Shown in pieces: positions 14,101-17,789 of a stretch of 17,789 nt of DNA. The position numbers were made by a program, and so were the translations under genes. Origin of the DNA: an uncultured Lachnospiraceae bacterium (lineage in GTDB: Bacteria > Bacillota > Clostridia > Lachnospirales > Lachnospiraceae); the NCBI GenBank assembly GCA_910584725.1, contig CAJUBE010000053.1, positions 1 through 17,789 on the forward strand. The letters are read 5' to 3'. Below the pieces are notes generated by a model that saw only the letters and a program-made list of their open reading frames with translations, had not been told where the DNA came from and searched no databases. Each line of letters starts with the position of its first letter. Position 1 is the first letter of the stretch.

Positions 14101-14841
14101 TCAATCTCTCACCTCAAATTTATACCCGGACCGGATCAGCGTTACAATGGCTTTTCCTTCGCTTCCAAGCTTTTGCCGTAACGTCTTAATATGCGTGTCC
14201 ACCGTCCGCGTGTTTCCCTCAAAATCATATCCCCAGATACGGTTCAGCAGCTGTTCCCGCGAGAATACCTGCCCGGGATTGGACAAAAAAAAGTACAGCA
14301 GCTCATACTCTTTGTGTGTCAGCGCAATTTCCGTACCGTCAACGAACACTTTATGCGCGGCAGGGCTGATTGCTATTTTCCCAGTGCTTAGTATATTTCC
14401 AAACGTGTCGCCAAGCATATGATTTCGCGTGTCGCCAAATGTATTTCCCGGCGCGTCACCGGCTGTATCCGCAAACTTTACAGAGGTGCGGCGCAGCAGA
14501 GCGTTTGCCTTTGCAAGCAGTATTTTCGGGCTGAAGGGTTTCGTCATGTAATCGTCCGCCCCGTATTCATAGCCCTTCAGTTTATCGTCTTCGTCGCTTT
14601 TCGCAGTCAGCATAATGATTGGCAGACTGCTCATTTCCCTTGCCGCTTTGCACACGGAAAATCCGTCGAGATGCGGCATCATAATGTCCAGCACCATCAG
14701 ATCCATCGGATTGTTTTTTAACAGCATCAAAGCGTCCACGCCGTCATCGGCGGTAAAACAGATGTGTCCGCCTCTGTGCATATATTCGCAGATGATGTTC
14801 TGCATATTCTTTTCGTCTTCCACAATTAGAATGTTCGCCAT
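14101..14841 (-). CDS. OmpR-family response regulator with repetitive linker
   Basis: A 246-residue regulator. The receiver domain (1-118) has the acidic pocket VEDE, phosphorylated Asp52 (LDIMMP), Thr79 and Lys101 (KPFSP). A winged-helix DNA-binding domain (about 153-245) has LTHKEYELLYFFLSNPGQVF, the recognition segment NTRTVDTHIKTLRQKL, and the wing RSGYKF. The linker at 128-151 is longer than usual and consists of three 8-residue repeats beginning with Gly-Asp. The start at 14841 follows GGGGAGGG. It is encoded 21 bases after the GHKL kinase and just ahead of its own kinase, so all four regulatory genes may share a transcript. Its family binds tandem 11-bp repeats, and such repeats lie before the ABC operon. 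Confidence 0.94.
   Translation of the reverse strand: MANILIVEDEKNMQNIICEYMHRGGHICFTADDGVDALMLLKNNPMDLMVLDIMMPHLDGFSVCKAAREMSSLPIIMLTAKSDEDDKLKGYEYGADDYMTKPFSPKILLAKANALLRRTSVKFADTAGDAPGNTFGDTRNHMLGDTFGNILSTGKIAISPAAHKVFVDGTEIALTHKEYELLYFFLSNPGQVFSREQLLNRIWGYDFEGNTRTVDTHIKTLRQKLGSEGKAIVTLIRSGYKFEVRD
14389..14460 (-). repeat. Three tandem 24-bp repeats in the response regulator linker
   Basis: The DNA coding for residues 128-151 consists of three degenerate 24-base units, each starting GGTGAC or GGCGAC. They encode GDAPGNTF, GDTRNHML and GDTFGNIL. The units keep the frame, so copy number could change without breaking the protein. Confidence 0.7.
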
Positions 14842-14862
14842 GAAATCAATCCCTCCCCGTTT

Positions 14863-16275
14863 TTACCTGCATCTTTCCCCCTGCTGCAGCATCACCGTAA
14901 CCCTGAACACCTCTCCCTGTGCCTTCACATCCATGGATCCAAGGTAGCGCTCCGCCACATCTCGCACATTTTTAAGCCCGATCCCATGCTCCGGCAGGAT
15001 GCCGGGTCGCCCGTCCTGCTTCGTCGTTGCCGGAAAACTTTCCCCGTCTCTCCATTCCAGTTTTCCGTCGAAGTTGTTCTCCACCTCGATCAGCAGGAAA
15101 TGGCGCTTTCTTTTCAATGTAAGGCTGATATGGCGCTTTTCCTGTTCCAGCTTTTCACATGCCTCTATGGCATTGTCCAAGAGATTATTCAGTATGATCC
15201 CAAGGTCGAAGGCGGAGACCGTATCCGTCTCCCGGTATTCAAACTTTACCCTGCATGTAATTCCGGCGTCTGCCGCCCGGCGGTATTTGTCGTTGATGAT
15301 GACGTCCGTCACGGCATTTCCCGTGCTGAATTTATAGTCCAGCTCCTGTATGGTCGCGTCCAGCTTTTCAATATACGTCTCCACTTCTCCATACTTTTCA
15401 CCCGCCACAAGCCCTTTGATGTTAGCCATGTGATTCTTCATTTCATGTCTCACCCTGCGGATGCTGCCATAGAAATGCTCTGCTTCTTCAAGCCGCCTCT
15501 TCAATGCTTTCGTCTGCTGTTCCTCCACAAAATGCTTTTCTCTCTCATCCTGCAGTTCCTTGTATTTGCGAAAAATATAGACCGCGGATATCTCACCTGC
15601 ACAGAGCAAAACCGCGATCATAGGTATCCGCCATACCATCTCCCTTTTCTGGGTAAACAGGCAGAATATCTCCTGCTCCATCGGCACCATCAAAAGATCA
15701 GTAACCATCCATACCAGCATACTGCCGACCACATTGAGGACAGACAGGAAAACAGTATCCTGCCAGTTCATGGACAGCGGACTCTTTATCATTTTTTTCA
15801 ACATCCAAGCCGCAAAAGTAAACGCGAGCGTATAAATCAGCAGAAGACAGCCCTGCCCGATCAGCAGTTTCCGATACAGCTGAAACATGTAGGCGGCATC
15901 CTGAACATCCAGACTTTCCAGCATTTCATCCATTATAAACTGATAAATACTGCTTGCAACCAGAAAACTCATCCCATGAAAATTGTAAAACAGCAGCAGC
16001 GTAAAAACGGCTTTTTCCAGACACCCCCTGCATCTGATATGACAGTAGGTCAATACGACTGCCGCCGACGCCACATACCTTCCCCAGCCCGGAACATGCG
16101 GGCACAGGCGCATAAACACATTGACCGCCGCGAGAACCCCCGCAAACATCACTCCCCTTTTTCCTCTTTCCAGTCTGAAAAAAATATCCCATATCACCAG
16201 AAAGAGAATCGTCTGCAAAAATGCAAGATACAGATCGCAGAAACCGCTGAATGCTTCATATCCTGCCCGGCTCAT
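14863..16275 (-). CDS. GHKL-type sensor histidine kinase (AgrC/HPK10-like)
   Basis: A 470-residue kinase. About six hydrophobic spans fill the first 240 residues, as in the AgrC-like kinases that sense peptides or membrane state. A coiled coil (240-270) leads to the phospho-acceptor His277 (VRHEMKNHM). The GHKL ATPase domain has N-box NNLLDNAIEAC (363-373) and G-box GIGLKNV (431-437). The start ATG at 16275 overlaps the stop of the LytTR regulator by 4 bases (ATGA), with GGAGG upstream inside that gene. No pheromone-precursor or processing gene (agrD/agrB-like) is visible nearby, so the signal is unknown. Confidence 0.93.
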   Translation of the reverse strand: MSRAGYEAFSGFCDLYLAFLQTILFLVIWDIFFRLERGKRGVMFAGVLAAVNVFMRLCPHVPGWGRYVASAAVVLTYCHIRCRGCLEKAVFTLLLFYNFHGMSFLVASSIYQFIMDEMLESLDVQDAAYMFQLYRKLLIGQGCLLLIYTLAFTFAAWMLKKMIKSPLSMNWQDTVFLSVLNVVGSMLVWMVTDLLMVPMEQEIFCLFTQKREMVWRIPMIAVLLCAGEISAVYIFRKYKELQDEREKHFVEEQQTKALKRRLEEAEHFYGSIRRVRHEMKNHMANIKGLVAGEKYGEVETYIEKLDATIQELDYKFSTGNAVTDVIINDKYRRAADAGITCRVKFEYRETDTVSAFDLGIILNNLLDNAIEACEKLEQEKRHISLTLKRKRHFLLIEVENNFDGKLEWRDGESFPATTKQDGRPGILPEHGIGLKNVRDVAERYLGSMDVKAQGEVFRVTVMLQQGERCR

Positions 16276-17024
16276 CTGCCATCCTCCACAATGTATGCCA
16301 GATATGCCTTCACAAAATCCTGATACTTATACTTGGAGATCAGAAGGCTGCTTCCGTTTTTCATCTGCACTTCGGTCCGGCTGTATCTTTCCACATATTT
16401 CATGTTTACAAGATACCCTCTGTGGGTGCGGAAGAAACCTTCCTGCAGTTCGCGCTCCATGCCGCCGATCTTCCCGTAGCATTCTATTTTTTCATCCCGC
16501 ATGGCTATGATGATTTTCCTGTTGTTGCTCTCAATATAATAAATATCCTCTATCGGAATATTTCTTGTGATGTTTCCATCCCTGACCAATATTTTTTGCG
16601 GCTCCATGTTCTTTTTTCCCTCCAGATGTCGGCACTCCCGCAGAGCCTGCGCGAACACATCCGCAAACTCCTTTTCGTCTATGGGCTTTATCAGATACTG
16701 AAACGCATTGACGGAAAAAGCCTTCGCCATATACTCCGGATGGCCTGTCACAAAGATCAGCAAAGGCAGACTTCCCCACAGAGGTTCCTGCCTTTCTTCT
16801 TTCCATTCTCTGATCTGTTCCGCCGTTTCCATTCCGTCCGCGCCCTCCATGGCTATATCAAGAAAAAGAATATCTATCTGTTCCCTGTCCTCCTGCCGCC
16901 AGAACCGCAGCAGTTCCCCGCCGGAAGAAAACTCCATGATCCGACAGTCATTTGTCTGCTCTTTTATCAGTTTCTTTATCAGACAACGTACATTTTCTTC
17001 ATCATCACAAACCGCTATATTCAA
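16272..17024 (-). CDS. LytTR family response regulator
   Basis: A 250-residue regulator. The receiver domain starts MNIAVCDDEE and carries the phosphorylated Asp at 56 (LFLDIAMEG) and a Lys in LIKPIDEKEF. A LytTR DNA-binding domain (about 143-245) has ILVRDGNITRNIPIEDIYYI and the signature FFRTHRGYLVNMKYV. TTG 17024 is chosen because GGAGAG lies 7 bases upstream and the protein then begins as its homologues do; the frame is open to TTG 17039, which overlaps the ribosome site. It forms a pair with the GHKL kinase that follows. LytTR proteins often control virulence, bacteriocin or cell-wall genes; no LytTR site was recognised in this window, so targets are probably elsewhere. Confidence 0.94.
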   Translation of the reverse strand: MNIAVCDDEENVRCLIKKLIKEQTNDCRIMEFSSGGELLRFWRQEDREQIDILFLDIAMEGADGMETAEQIREWKEERQEPLWGSLPLLIFVTGHPEYMAKAFSVNAFQYLIKPIDEKEFADVFAQALRECRHLEGKKNMEPQKILVRDGNITRNIPIEDIYYIESNNRKIIIAMRDEKIECYGKIGGMERELQEGFFRTHRGYLVNMKYVERYSRTEVQMKNGSSLLISKYKYQDFVKAYLAYIVEDGR

Positions 17025-17143
17025 ACTTTCTCTCTCCAAGTCTTATGCTTTATTTTCCGTATATTTATTTTATCGGCAAAAATGCCAGGAAAGAAAGAAG
17101 GGTTGTTGCGTTCGGGCACCTGGCGGTAGTGACTGGACATGGC

Positions 17144-17180
17144 AAAAAAAAGGGGAGCCGATATGACCGCAGCATCCCCT
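17144..17180 (-). terminator. Intrinsic terminator after the right-edge hypothetical gene
   Basis: AGGGGA (17151-17156) pairs with TCCCCT (17175-17180), with further inner pairs GC/GC and CG/CG. On the minus strand it is followed by eight T (17151-17144). It lies 22 bases beyond the stop at 17202 and separates that gene from the LytTR operon. Confidence 0.85.
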
Positions 17181-17201
17181 GTGCCCTCCTCCAATCACGA
17201 T

Positions 17202-17729
17202 TTATTTTTTACAGAAACTCAGAATGTCCTGAATCCATTTTCCATAACGCAGATACCCACCCCAATTTCCAAGCGTTTTCATCTCATTCATAAGCTCGTG
17301 TGCCATCGCCATATAATCCGCTTTTTCGTGGTAGGATATGCCGTCCGTCTTATCCTTCAAAATCGCCATAGTCATAAAATTGCTGTCCGACTTATCACCC
17401 GTATGCGCGTTTAATGCAAGCAGCTCTGTATAAGAGCAGCTATTCGGGTTCACTTTACTCACATCCACAGTCTGCTCATACGCATTCCCGTTTCGGTCGG
17501 TACCTTTCACAAGATAAATCGGATTGTCCTTTGAATAGTCATCCGCTCTGAATACATAGGCGCTCTCACCTGTCTTCACGTCGTGGATTGCAAATAAAGC
17601 GTCAGGTTCGATATGTACCACATTTTCTGCGCTCTGCACATTTGCTCCAAAATCGCCCTTTGCACTGTTTTCTGCTTTTTTTGTTCCGTACCATGCCGGA
17701 TACCCTGCACCGATTCCATTAATGTCCAT
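17202..17729 (-). CDS. Leaderless hypothetical protein with MDINGIGxGYPAWY N-terminus
   Basis: A 175-residue protein with no signal peptide or membrane span and no recognised characterised family. The start MDINGIGAGYPAWYGTKKAE is a short Gly/aromatic motif followed by a Lys/Ala linker, a layout that I associate with orphan proteins of Lachnospiraceae. A central beta-rich part (about 35-90) and a helical end (around ADYMAMAHELMNEMKTLG, then WGGYLRYGKW) follow. GAGGA precedes the ATG at 17729. It stands alone with its own terminator. The gene at 3225-3860 has a loosely similar N-terminus but a different body. Confidence 0.75.
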   Translation of the reverse strand: MDINGIGAGYPAWYGTKKAENSAKGDFGANVQSAENVVHIEPDALFAIHDVKTGESAYVFRADDYSKDNPIYLVKGTDRNGNAYEQTVDVSKVNPNSCSYTELLALNAHTGDKSDSNFMTMAILKDKTDGISYHEKADYMAMAHELMNEMKTLGNWGGYLRYGKWIQDILSFCKK

Positions 17730-17765
17730 TCCAGTCCTCGTATTATTAAATAGTAGTATTTATGA

Positions 17766-17781
17766 ATCCCTCTCCAGGGAT
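17766..17781. repeat. Small palindrome upstream of the right-edge gene
   Basis: ATCCCT and AGGGAT flank a 4-base loop. On neither strand does a T-run follow, so it is more likely an operator or chance than a terminator. The promoter of the gene at 17202-17729 should lie close by (AT-rich 17730-17762), but no clear hexamer pair could be assigned. Confidence 0.35.
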
Positions 17782-17789
17782 AACTGTTA

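Noticed and set aside
14986..16323. 445-codon open frame on the plus strand
   Set aside because: It is antisense to the GHKL kinase, His/Gln/Arg-rich without domain character, and has no ribosome site; the kinase frame has clear motifs.
17070..17077. GCCGATAA on the minus strand before the LytTR operon, like a sigma-D (flagellar) -10 box
   Set aside because: No TAAA-type -35 lies 15 bases upstream, and no motility gene is in the window; likely chance.

Overview
The window looks like a chromosomal segment from a Gram-positive anaerobe of the class Clostridia, probably a Lachnospiraceae-type gut bacterium. The reasons are moderate GC, strong AGGAGG-type ribosome binding sites, TTG and GTG starts, PadR/AraC/TetR-controlled efflux genes, a LytTR/GHKL two-component pair, and small leaderless proteins of a kind I associate with that family. 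No RNA genes, CRISPR arrays, insertion sequences or phage genes were found. Almost all genes are on the minus strand; only the YdeI-like gene and the PadR gene are on plus.

Left part (1-7058), efflux and regulators: a MATE transporter cut by the left edge, overlapped by an AraC-GNAT fusion regulator; a divergent YdeI/OmpD-associated-like gene; a leaderless protein of unknown function; a lipoprotein; a second complete MATE transporter; and a divergent PadR repressor. The MATE-PadR intergenic region has two matched promoters (TTGACA-17-TAGTAT) on opposite strands, each overlaid by ACTATA/TATAGT dyads.

Middle part (7068-9546): a catalytic acetolactate synthase subunit (IlvB) with a four-cysteine insertion, and a TetR regulator that probably starts at TTG. 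A near-identical 15-bp motif lies just upstream of both genes and is a candidate TetR operator.

Right part (9586-17024), a sensing and export block: a 50-residue single-span membrane protein, an ABC ATPase with an E-loop in place of the usual Q-loop (as in lantibiotic-immunity exporters), and two ABC-2 permeases form one translationally coupled operon. Immediately upstream in transcription order are an OmpR-family response regulator with a short-loop histidine kinase, and before them a LytTR response regulator with a GHKL kinase. The four regulatory genes have no large gap between them. In front of the ABC operon are four GTGAAA-type hexamers (TTTCAC on the coding strand) spaced exactly 11 bp apart, ending 10 bp before a possible -10 box. 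This is the geometry of an OmpR/PhoB-type activator site. The simplest reading is a stress or antimicrobial-peptide detoxification module: the kinase/regulator pair switches on the small membrane protein and exporter. The substrate cannot be read from sequence.

The right edge holds another leaderless protein of unknown function with a clear intrinsic terminator.
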